DNA of 64,000 nt. Source: CAZROT01 sp964601895. GTDB lineage: Bacteria; Pseudomonadota; Gammaproteobacteria; Enterobacterales; Enterobacteriaceae. This document shows, piece by piece, positions 56,498 through 64,000 of this stretch (within the stretch, counting starts at the first letter, position 1; the number at the start of each line of letters is the position of its first letter). The stretch spans positions 1 through 64,000 of the forward strand of contig CAZROT010000006.1 of assembly GCA_964601895.1 (NCBI GenBank), written 5' to 3'. Under the pieces are notes generated by a model, which was not told the origin of the DNA, did no database searches, and saw only the letters and a program-made list of their open reading frames with translations. The position numbers were made by a program, and so were the translations under genes.

Positions 56498-57693
56498 AAA
56501 TTCACCGCCTGTATTTTTGGCAGGCTATTAACATACAGGGAAAAATACAAACAGGTGAGCTGATCGCACGGGGAAAAACAGATGTTTATCAAAGCATTAT
56601 CCTGCAAGGATTGCAACCTGTTATTATAAAAGCTGGCAGATATATTTTTGCATACTATTGGTAGGGTAATGCCAGAATTATATTCGCACGCCAGCTGGCA
56701 ACATTACTGCATGCAGGCCTGCCCCTGCTTGAAAGCTTACAACTCCTGGCAAAAGAAAATCCTTCCCCTGGCTGGCGTTGTATCTTGCAGGAAATCAGCA
56801 AAAAGATTGCCACCGGGCAGTCACTTTCCGAAGTTATTTCTGATTACCCCATCATATTTCCACCCATCTATCAGCAACTGATTAGTGTTGGGGAACTCAC
56901 CGGTAAGCTGGATCAATGTTGCATGCAACTGGCACAACAGCAGGAATATCAACAGCAGTTGCAAAAAAAACTGGCTCGAGTACTGAGATATCCTGTCTTT
57001 ATCTGTGTCATTACTCTACTTGCCAGTATTATGCTGTTAGCTATGGTGTTACCTGAATTTGCTAAAATATATTAATCTTTTGATACTCCATTACCGTGGC
57101 TGACTTCCGGTTTGCTTGAGTTTTCCCATATACTGATAAATTATGGCCCTTATGTTATTTTTTTATTAACAGGGCTATGTATTATCTATCGTAACAAACT
57201 GAGAAATCGGCCAAAATGGAAACAATGCGAACAGAGCTTATTACTGAAGTTACCGGTAATACCTTCCCTGATTCAGACGCATTGTTTAAGCCAGATATTT
57301 TACACTCTGGCGATGACACAACAGGCGGGATTGACGTTGATAGCGGGCTTGAATGCCACATCACTATCTATTAATAATGTTATTTATCAGAATGAGCTTA
57401 TTAATATTCAAAAGCAGGTAAGCCAGGGCATACCATTTCATCATACATTAGTTGAACATGCCCTCTTTCCTTCACTGTGTCAGCAATTGATTCGTGCAGG
57501 AGAAGAGTCTGGTACTCTTGATATCTTCTTAAAAAATCTGGCTGACTGGCATCAGCAACATCTTCATGAAATAGCCGACAGTCTGCTGCAAATGCTGGAA
57601 CCTGTCCTGATGTTAGTTGCTGGTAGCATCGTCGGAATACTGATTATTGCCATGTACTTACCCATATTCCAGTTAGGTAATGTCATAGGATAA
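56494..57693 (+). pseudogene. hofC: Type IV pilus platform protein HofC, two in-frame nonsense codons
   Basis: The frame from GTG 56494 to 57693 encodes a full-length GspF/PilC homologue (about 399 codons, 400 in E. coli). It is interrupted by TAG at 56662-56664 (codon 57) and TAA at 57073-57075 (codon 194, where E. coli has lysine). No frameshift exists. Both halves align well: ARQLATLLHAGLPLLESLQL, ISVGELTGKLDQCC, then SFDTPLPWLTSGLL and AGLTLIAGLNAT. The membrane segments remain recognisable. The mutations look recent. Readthrough of both is conceivable but unlikely. Confidence 0.9.
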
Positions 57694-57718
57694 TAAAGTA
57701 CAATGAATGTAAGACAAC

Positions 57719-58762
57719 TTAATCGCTGTCGAATACACGATTTTCCTGTTCAGCAACGCGAATAAATGTAGTACGTTTAGTCAACTCTTTCAGATGTGCG
57801 GCGCCAACATACGTACAAGCGGAACGCAATCCTCCCAGCATATCCAGAACCATCGCCGTCACCGCACCACGTAGTGGTACTTTTACCGTTTTTCCTTCAG
57901 TAGCACGGTATTGTGCAACACCACCTACATGGCGTTTCATTGCTGACTCTGAACTCATGCCGTAAAATAGCATAAATTTCTTATTATCTTCTTCAACAAT
58001 ATAGCCTTCGCATTCATCATAACCGGCGAGCATACCACCTAACATGACAAAATCTGCCCCACCACCAAAGGCTTTAACAATATCACCTGCTACAACACAG
58101 CCCCCATCGCTTACAATTTGACCACCGAGCCCATGAGCTGCATCTGCACACTCGATAACCGCAGAAAGCTGTGGGTAACCTATTCCTGTTTTTACACGCG
58201 TAGTACAAACCGATCCCGGACCAATACCGACTTTAACAATATCAGCACCTGAAAGAATCAACTCTTCTACCATTTCGCCAGTAACTACATTACCGGCACA
58301 GATAACTTTATCCGGGAAAGCATCACGGGCTTTTTTAAGGAAAGTAACAAAATGCTCTGAATAACCATTGGCAACATCAATACAAATAAATTTTAACGCT
58401 GGAGACAGTTCTTGAATTTGCTTTATTTTATAGAAGTCTGTTTCAGAAGTTCCTGTAGAAATCATGACATGACGCAGAGTACTTTCTGACACTCTATTAA
58501 CAAAAGAGCCCCATTGTTCGATGGAATAATGTTTATGAATTGCCGTAAGAAGACCCAGAGGAGCAAGTGCTTCAGCCATACTGAAAGTACCCACTGTATC
58601 CATGTTGGCAGCAATGACAGGAACACCAGACCACTTATATTCTGAATGCTTAAAGATAAACTGGCGCTTTAATTCTACTTCAGAACGACTTTTTAATGTG
58701 GAACGTTTAGGGCGAATCAACACATCTTTAAAACCTAATTTCAAACCTTCTTCGATACGCAT
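57719..58762 (-). CDS. guaC: GMP reductase
   Basis: Converts GMP to IMP with NADPH in purine interconversion. 347 residues, the E. coli length. The catalytic cysteine lies in GIGPGSVCTTRVKTG near 186; GGLRSACTYVGAAHL and the phosphate loop SDGGCVVAGDIVKAFGGG are intact. GGAAAG precedes the ATG. Convergent with hofC, 25 bases apart. Confidence 0.97.
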   Translation of the reverse strand: MRIEEGLKLGFKDVLIRPKRSTLKSRSEVELKRQFIFKHSEYKWSGVPVIAANMDTVGTFSMAEALAPLGLLTAIHKHYSIEQWGSFVNRVSESTLRHVMISTGTSETDFYKIKQIQELSPALKFICIDVANGYSEHFVTFLKKARDAFPDKVICAGNVVTGEMVEELILSGADIVKVGIGPGSVCTTRVKTGIGYPQLSAVIECADAAHGLGGQIVSDGGCVVAGDIVKAFGGGADFVMLGGMLAGYDECEGYIVEEDNKKFMLFYGMSSESAMKRHVGGVAQYRATEGKTVKVPLRGAVTAMVLDMLGGLRSACTYVGAAHLKELTKRTTFIRVAEQENRVFDSD

Positions 58763-59132
58763 GTCTTTCCACTTTGCTTTATATTATTTTAGATAAAATA
58801 GTAAAAAATTATTGTGTATGAGTGCCTTTTTCAATCCAGCTATCATACCCCATAATTCATTGACATGACAAAACCGCATTATAATGCTTATTTAATTCAT
58901 GATATTGAATATGTAAGAGTAACCGAACTCAATCAGGAATATTTAATATCCATTCGCTCAGTCATATAAATCAGTGAGTAAGTTACTTTGTAAACATAAA
59001 CAGAGTTGTTAAATAATAAAAGTACAATATATTAATTGGATGATAACACATTGCATAATATCTATTATTTCTGATTAATTAACTCAGTCATAATCATCAA
59101 TGATATAAATGCTATCATAGTATCTTTACTTA
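58763..59132. other. A+T-rich region upstream of guaC
   Basis: 370 bases, strongly A+T rich, without any gene I can support. It should contain the guaC promoter, but no convincing pair of boxes was found. Confidence 0.4.
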
Positions 59133-59418
59133 TCAAAAAGTTAACGGTGCCAGTTTAAAGGCGCTAACGAGCTTTTTTACTATGTGCGCCGGTAGATTTT
59201 GCAGTGATTTCAAGTGCGAGAAGAAATCAGGGTTTTTCCGCGTCAGGCGTTTACCTTCCACAGATAAGCCCAGACTAAGCATCTGGTTTTCTGAGTAAAA
59301 AAATTTTCATATTTTTTACTTCAGCTTTGGCACGCATTACTAAAGAACTTTTATCTTCTACTGACAGGCCGGTTGTGCACAATTTAATACAGAGCAGGAG
59401 TAAAATTACAAACTTCAC
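59133..59418 (-). pseudogene. Small exported protein frame broken at an A7/T7 run
   Basis: Frame one starts at GTG 59418 (VKFVILLLLCIKLCTTGLSV, signal-peptide-like) and runs through MRAKAEVKNMKIF to TAG 59275. Frame two ends at TGA 59133 and contains MLSLGLSVEGKRLTRKNPDF and FFSHLKSLQNLPAHIVKKL. Removing one base from the homopolymer at 59297-59303 joins them into a single 94-residue protein. Either the gene is newly broken, the run is a sequencing error, or slippage restores the frame. The family is not recognised and the GTG start is uncertain. Confidence 0.4.
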
Positions 59419-59433
59419 AACTCGATGAATAAT

Positions 59434-59462
59434 CAGGCAACGACAATAACTGCCTGGTTTTT
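59434..59462 (+). terminator. Possible weak terminator before coaE
   Basis: CAGGCA (59434-59439), an 11-base loop and TGCCTG (59451-59456), followed by G and five T on the plus strand. No plus-strand gene precedes it, so it may be fortuitous or protect coaE from upstream transcription. Confidence 0.4.
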
Positions 59463-59524
59463 AACTCTATTTTTAGCTAAGATGCTCATTAATTACTGAT
59501 AAATTAAACAATTAGAGTAAGGCA

Positions 59525-60178
59525 ATGAGTTGGGTTGTTGCATTAACAGGCGGTATTGGTAGTGGTAAAAGTACCGTTTCTCAAACATTTGCAAGTTTTG
59601 GCATCCCTGTTATTGATGCAGATGTCATTGCGCGCCAGATTATAGCACCAGAAACCATAGCATTAAACGCCATTGTTAAACGTTATGGAAATAGTATTCT
59701 TTTCCCTGACAGGACCCTGAACCGCGCTCTACTGCGTCAGTACATATTCCAGGATTTTAAGGAAAAAACCTGGTTAAACAAGCTACTGCATCCTTTAATT
59801 CACCAAAAAACCCAGGAACAGATATTAGTAGCGGCCACGATGACTGCAGCCTACATATTGTGGGTTGTACCTTTATTAGTTGAAAATAAATTACACACCA
59901 AGGCCAACCGAATCCTGGTGATTAATGTCAGCACCGACATTCAGATTGCCCGTACCATGGCCCGTGATGGAGTGACCCGCCAGCACGTAACGCATATTCT
60001 TGAGGCACAAGCATCAGAGGAGCAGCGTCTTGGCTATGCCGATGATGTTATCGATAACAACGGTACTTTTACAACACTATTACCGCGTATCGTTTCGCTG
60101 CATCATAAATACCTGATACTGGCAAAAAGTGCTCGACAAAATTCATATAACTCAATAAAAAATATAAACAAGTTATAA
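59525..60178 (+). CDS. coaE: Dephospho-CoA kinase
   Basis: Last step of coenzyme A synthesis. P-loop GGIGSGKST at about 9-17, DADVIARQI, LLHPLIHQKTQ and WVVPLLVENKL are conserved. 217 residues (206 in E. coli) with a slightly longer lysine/asparagine-rich end. AAGG lies six bases before the ATG. zapD, which normally separates coaE and yacG, is missing. Confidence 0.95.
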   Translation: MSWVVALTGGIGSGKSTVSQTFASFGIPVIDADVIARQIIAPETIALNAIVKRYGNSILFPDRTLNRALLRQYIFQDFKEKTWLNKLLHPLIHQKTQEQILVAATMTAAYILWVVPLLVENKLHTKANRILVINVSTDIQIARTMARDGVTRQHVTHILEAQASEEQRLGYADDVIDNNGTFTTLLPRIVSLHHKYLILAKSARQNSYNSIKNINKL

Positions 60179-60340
60179 AATTTCTCATCGAAAAAAATAA
60201 TCAGTCATGATGCATTATCTGTTATCGATTCATCTCTCTCACCAATTCAGCCAGTGTCAGTATTTTATGTTTTTTTATGAAATGGTAAAATTCATTAAGA
60301 AAATAATCTCATTATAATTTTACAGCATCAGGAAACACAG

Positions 60341-60532
60341 ATGAAACTACCTGACATCCAGGTTAACTGCCCCGCCTGCAGCAATCCTGTGATATGGAAT
60401 GAAAAAAATCCATGGAGACCATTTTGCTGCAAACGCTGCCAGCTGATTGATCTTGATGAATGGGCAAATGAAAAGAAGATAATTCCCGGTGATGAGAATC
60501 TGTCATTGCATGAAAACGAAAATAACGAGTAA
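60341..60532 (+). CDS. yacG: DNA gyrase inhibitor YacG
   Basis: Small zinc protein, 63 residues (65 in E. coli). Four ligands: Cys10, Cys13 (VNCPAC) and Cys29, Cys33 (RPFCCKRCQLIDL). E. coli YacG binds GyrB and blocks DNA binding. The acidic tail is present. Follows coaE with the zapD gene deleted. Confidence 0.93.
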   Translation: MKLPDIQVNCPACSNPVIWNEKNPWRPFCCKRCQLIDLDEWANEKKIIPGDENLSLHENENNE

Positions 60533-60636
60533 GATCGATACTTAATAGCTATCATTAATAAAAATTTCATGTTCATATCAAATAATTTTTTGACCACATG
60601 AAAAAATAAGTAAACCAATTTTATAGAAAAAGGCAG

Positions 60637-61065
60637 TTATTGATGTGATAAAAAGCCAGCGCCATTATGACAGGATAGCAGCTTAATAATCGATACGTTG
60701 GAAGGCGGAAAATCATCCATTTTCAGTTTATTCTGAGCTACCCAGCGTACCGGCTGCCCTTCCCGACCAAATGGCTCTCCTTTCCACTCGTTAATCAAAT
60801 AAAAATGCAATACTGTTACTCTTTCCGGACTCTCGGGAAAATAATGTCGTGCAACATTCAACAACGATGCCTGTTGTACCACAATACCCGTTTCTTCCCA
60901 TAATTCGCGTTTCAATGCCATTTCGGGCGTTTCACTCAACTCTATCTTACCACCGGGGAATTCCCAAAATCCCGCCAGGTGCGCATTACCAATACGTTGC
61001 GTAATAAAAATTTCCTGCCGTATATTGCGAATAATACCTGCAGCAACATGCACATGTTTCAACAT
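60637..61065 (-). CDS. mutT: 8-oxo-dGTP diphosphatase MutT
   Basis: Removes oxidised guanine nucleotides and so prevents A:T to C:G transversions. The Nudix box runs about 38-60 (GGKIELSETPEMALKRELWE, then ETG). 142 residues (129 in E. coli), with a longer tail. FWEFPGGK is typical. Oriented against yacG; its usual upstream neighbour secA is not present, marking a rearrangement point. Confidence 0.94.
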   Translation of the reverse strand: MLKHVHVAAGIIRNIRQEIFITQRIGNAHLAGFWEFPGGKIELSETPEMALKRELWEETGIVVQQASLLNVARHYFPESPERVTVLHFYLINEWKGEPFGREGQPVRWVAQNKLKMDDFPPSNVSIIKLLSCHNGAGFLSHQ

Positions 61066-61858
61066 ATAGCTTTCCTTAAAATGAATCTGCTCATAACTGA
61101 CGGGTAGTTTATCGGCAACAATAATGGCGTAATTTGGTAAGTAACTGATGTATCATAAACAAATTAAACATCCTGGTAGCAAAAAGATTTTAAAATAGAA
61201 TATTGCTGTTTCATTACCAGGATAGCAACCCGAAAAACAGGTGAGTAGCCGTTACAGGGAAGCTTACAGTGACAGATATAATACATGTTCCTGTGTTTCA
61301 ACACCCGCGGTAACTATCGTGCCCTTACACTTGCGTCAGCTCCCATAAAGCACAGACGATTCACAGAAGACATTCATATGGGCCTGTTCCTGTAAATATT
61401 TTCATCAGGATGCATCAGGTTTCTTATAAAAAATGGTCAGAGATAATGGGGTTTGGTGAAGGTAATCTGCTGCCAGTCGCAGTCAGGCAGAATATGCTGC
61501 TGCCAGGTAATTCACTTCAGTTGCTTTCATGCCGCAGGCACTGCGAATTTCACAGAACTGGCAGCGCCAGCGTGAATGGCTGCAGGAAGCAGAGAAGGAT
61601 CAGTAGTACTCTCCCCCTTTTTTTCCAGCAGGGCTGAGACAGCTCGCGCGCGGGATCAACTTCTGACGATTTAGTGTGTTTCAGGCTGTCGCGCTTGCCA
61701 GGCATCCCGCTCACGCCACAAACGAGCTAAGTTCGGGGACGCTACCATGCACTGCATGCAAAAGGGGACTATAATTTAACAGGCTCTTTTTTAATAAAAA
61801 AGATTGAGCAATATCAACAGGGGTAAATTACATTCTTCACATCATAAGGAATTTGTCG
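61066..61858. other. Intergenic region with scattered coding-like fragments
   Basis: 793 bases. Two short stretches resemble protein but are broken: plus strand near 61529-61606 (FMPQALRISQNWQRQREWLQ) and minus strand near 61690-61755 (ARLWRERDAWQARQPE). Neither was assigned to a family. The place where secA would be expected is occupied by this debris. Confidence 0.3.
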
Positions 61859-62836
61859 ATGGCAGCAATAACTCCAAAGACTCTACATAAGGCTTTAAGT
61901 GCCCCAAAAGCGATGATTGACGCCGCAGGTGAAGATAAGTTATCAACCACAGCAAGGATTACTACTTATTTAACGCTTGGGCTTAGTTTTATAATCACCT
62001 TCATGATTAAGCACTTTAGCCAGCCAGGAGATAAAATCAAAGGGTTTATTGATGTTCTTCCTAATATACATACCGTATTATCAGAAGCAAAAAATGTTAA
62101 TGGAGATAAAATAACAGCTTCTTTAACGCTTGATGATGGTACGAAGGTGACTTTCAAAGAGGAAGCTGTACCTGATGATAATACGAAGGTGACTGTGATA
62201 TTCACCAGAAATCAGCAAACGACAACGGAAGAAATAAAAAATATGTCTTTTGATGGTTTAATTAAAAAAATTAACAAAGATATTTATGAAAATCTTAAGT
62301 CATATCAATATTATAACGATGACGAAACGAATGATTTTTTAGAAAAATGTTATGATGCGCACGTAGAAGCAGAAAAATTACCGAAGATTGATCATAATTC
62401 CTCTGTCCAGAGCATAAAATTGAGTGGATTTTTAACGACTGGGCTTCGTGCTGGCAATGGGGGGAATATAGAGTGTATTAATTATCTTCCAAAGATACAT
62501 TCGGCATTATCAAAAGCAACAGAGGCCTTTGGTTATAAAGAAACCACTAATTTTATGCTGGATCGTGAAACAATAGCCTTCTTCAGAGAAGCAATACAGC
62601 ATGATGGTAAGACAAAGATAACGATGACCCTGACAAAAGGGACGGAAACAGCAACAGAAGAGCTGCTTGATATTTCTTTTGATGATTTGATTAAAAAAAT
62701 TAACCGCGATATTGATGAAAAACTTGGTTTATATCAGCAGCATACCAACGATAAAATGCAAGATTTCTTAGAAAGATGTAGCAACCAGCATCAAAATCAA
62801 CTGTTACAAATCAGACAGCTGAACGCTTTGCGTTAA
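61859..62836 (+). CDS. Unrecognised protein with a membrane segment and an internal ~100-residue duplication
   Basis: 325 residues from ATG 61859 (AAGGA eight bases upstream; the frame opens at TTG 61853). One hydrophobic segment at about 36-52 (YLTLGLSFIITFMI). Residues 63-164 and 204-307 are two copies of one unit: VLPNIHTVLSEA / YLPKIHSALSKA, SFDGLIKKINKDI / SFDDLIKKINRDI, NDFLEKC / QDFLERC. The second copy has diverged. No known domain is recognised and no Sec signal is evident. The flanks are IS and gene debris, so it is probably acquired; an effector role is a guess. Confidence 0.75.
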   Translation: MAAITPKTLHKALSAPKAMIDAAGEDKLSTTARITTYLTLGLSFIITFMIKHFSQPGDKIKGFIDVLPNIHTVLSEAKNVNGDKITASLTLDDGTKVTFKEEAVPDDNTKVTVIFTRNQQTTTEEIKNMSFDGLIKKINKDIYENLKSYQYYNDDETNDFLEKCYDAHVEAEKLPKIDHNSSVQSIKLSGFLTTGLRAGNGGNIECINYLPKIHSALSKATEAFGYKETTNFMLDRETIAFFREAIQHDGKTKITMTLTKGTETATEELLDISFDDLIKKINRDIDEKLGLYQQHTNDKMQDFLERCSNQHQNQLLQIRQLNALR

Positions 62837-62891
62837 AAATTATTCATCATGCGAAAATTCTGTCTACCAGATGCACCTTCCTCTGGATGCC

Positions 62892-63358
62892 CGTACTACC
62901 ATGACACAACCTTTACGCGCAGGACGTGCATGACTTCAATTTTACCAGGGATAGCATAAGGCCGTTTTCCGTGTTTTAAACCTCAGGATCCGGTTAATGA
63001 TCCCCTTCATTTTATTACCATGATCACATTCAATAACCTTATTTAAGGTACTTCATCTGCCGCTGCACCACCTATGCCGGGCATTTTCCTTCCCTTTTCA
63101 GCAGGGTCGGTGCACACCCCCGTATGCGGGTGCCTTATCCGTATTAATGCACATGAAGAGCGGCCAGTTACGTACACCATTCAGGATTTTTTTCAGAAAA
63201 CGCTATGCAGCTCTGGTGTTGCGGCGAGTGAACAGGTAAAAATCAATGCCATCGCCACAACTGTCAGCCACCCGCGGTACAGATGTGCCCGTCTACCACC
63301 GACCCTCACATAAGTTTCATCCACATGCCATGTCTTCATGGTCGGCGGGATGATGCCC
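62892..63358 (-). pseudogene. IS6-family (IS26-like) transposase remnant
   Basis: Reading all three minus-strand frames gives an IS6 DDE transposase in pieces: PPTMKTWHVDETYVRVGGR, IDFYLFTRRNTRAA, a TAG, RFLKKILNGVRNW, CINTDKAPAYG, then after frame changes RQMKYL, NKVIECDHGNKMKG and AYAIPGKIEVMHVLR. All three catalytic acids (in VDETY, NTDKAP, VIECDHG) are recognisable. The N-terminal part is lost where the remnant abuts recA. At least two frameshifts and several stops: it is dead. No intact terminal repeats were seen. Confidence 0.85.
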
Positions 63359-63383
63359 AAATAAATGACTCATTCGCCAGGAA

Positions 63384-64000
63384 TTAATCAAGGCAAGAAG
63401 TCGAAACAAGAGAGCTTTCCTGCATATCATCACTGAAAATATCATCGGCCATAGTAGCTGGTTCACCAGTGCCGTTCAGTAATAATTCACGCAGTTTTAC
63501 GTCTAACTCAGCAGCAATTGCCTGATTTTCTTTCAAGAAATTACTCACATTGGTCTTACCCTGACCAATTTTGTTACCATTATAGCTATACCAGGCACCT
63601 GATTTCTCTACCAGTTTATGCTTAACACCAAGGTCAACTAATTCACCATAAATATTAATGCCTTCACCGTAAAGAATCTGGAATTCAGCCTGCTTAAAAG
63701 GTGCAGCAACCTTGTTTTTGACAACCTTAACTCTGGTTTCACTGCCAATAACGACTTCTCCTTCTTTCACAGCACCAATGCGACGAATATCCAGACGCAC
63801 AGAAGCATAAAATTTCAGCGCATTACCTCCCGTTGTTGTTTCGGGATTACCGAACATTACACCCAATTTCATACGAATCTGGTTAATAAAAATTAATAAG
63901 GTATTGGCATTTTTAAGATTACCCGCAAGTTTTCTCATTGCCTGGCTCATCATACGTGCCGCAAGCCCCATATGTGAATCACCAATTTCCCCTTCAATTT
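63384..64000 (-). CDS. recA: Recombinase RecA, C-terminal part (continues past the window)
   Basis: The minus-strand frame is open to the window edge and begins within the EIEGEIGDSHMGLAARMMSQ region of RecA, so about the last 205 codons are present. IFINQIRMKLGVMFGNPETT (loop L2) and RVKVVKNKVAAPFKQAEFQI are highly conserved. The C-terminal tail is divergent and ends unusually (DDMQESSLVSTSCLD) compared with the acidic E. coli end. recX does not follow; the IS6 remnant does. Confidence 0.96.
   Translation of the reverse strand, partial: IEGEIGDSHMGLAARMMSQAMRKLAGNLKNANTLLIFINQIRMKLGVMFGNPETTTGGNALKFYASVRLDIRRIGAVKEGEVVIGSETRVKVVKNKVAAPFKQAEFQILYGEGINIYGELVDLGVKHKLVEKSGAWYSYNGNKIGQGKTNVSNFLKENQAIAAELDVKLRELLLNGTGEPATMADDIFSDDMQESSLVSTSCLD

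Noticed and set aside
56648..56881. 77-codon frame in the hofC region
   Set aside because: It is a shifted-frame shadow; the real hofC frame is continuous apart from two stop codons.
1..64000. CRISPR arrays, replication origin, prophage or integron structures
   Set aside because: No regularly spaced direct repeats, DnaA-box clusters, integrase genes or attachment-site pairs were seen; the only tandem repeat is the 9-bp unit in the YopT-like gene.

Overview
The window is a draft-assembly scaffold (one run of 100 N at 14805-14904) from a gammaproteobacterium of the Enterobacterales. Almost every housekeeping protein reads as a close relative of its Escherichia coli counterpart, and the local order follows E. 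coli. On the left is tufA-fusA-rpsG-rpsL-tusBCD, fkpA, slyX, slyD, kefBG, yheS, prkB, crp, pabA, trpS. In the middle is mrcB, sfsA, dksA, pcnB, folK, then yadGH, can, hpt, cueO, yacC, speE, speD. On the right is lpd-aceF-aceE, nadC-ppdD-hofB-hofC, guaC, coaE, yacG, mutT. Many genes expected between these are gone, leaving unusually long intergenic stretches: yheO, yheV, yheTU, yhfA, argD, hrpB, ligT, gluQ, panBCD, pdhR, zapD and secA are not seen at their usual places. Together with a pseudogenised hofC, an IS6-family remnant beside recA and several orphan open frames, this suggests a genome in reduction. The likely setting is a host-associated (probably insect-associated) symbiont; the genus cannot be fixed from this window alone.

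Layout. 1-4.5 kb: the str operon (rpsL, rpsG, fusA, start of tufA) with a near-consensus promoter, downstream of the tusDCB sulfur-relay genes. 4.6-11.2 kb: envelope folding and stress genes (FkpA, SlyX/SlyD, glutathione-gated K+ efflux KefB/KefG, ABC-F YheS). 11.2-16.3 kb: two glycosyltransferase-type accessory genes around prkB and crp. 16.2-24.4 kb: pabA, trpS, PBP1b, sfsA, dksA, pcnB-folK. 24.5-33.5 kb: a mixed region with an NTF2-like protein, an NlpC/P60 lipoprotein, an alpha/beta hydrolase, the YadGH exporter, carbonic anhydrase, Hpt, a possible type III secretion chaperone and CueO. 33.6-39.8 kb: spermidine synthesis (speE-speD), pykA, an orphan glnH and a Rid-family protein. 39.9-44.7 kb: accessory genes of very different base composition (a G+C-rich YbaL-type antiporter, an A+T-rich HEXXH metallopeptidase, an animal-type serine dehydratase). 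45-50.9 kb: the pyruvate dehydrogenase complex. 51.7-53.2 kb: a short basic ORF and a YopT-like (C58) cysteine protease, a strong effector candidate. 53.3-61 kb: nadC, type IV pilin and assembly genes, guaC, coaE, yacG, mutT. 61.8-64 kb: an unrecognised protein with an internal duplication, the IS6 remnant and the 3' part of recA.

Functionally the core genes form a coherent set for translation, central carbon metabolism (PykA to PDH), polyamines, folate (PabA, FolK), NAD and CoA. The accessory genes point to an organism that acts on host cells: the C58 protease and the chaperone-like protein are what a type III secretion system would need, although no secretion apparatus gene lies in this window. 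Unusual initiation codons are frequent. pcnB almost certainly starts at ATT, kefB and speD at TTG, and tufA and hofC at GTG; several other reading frames open at TTG or GTG but better starts lie a few codons inside.
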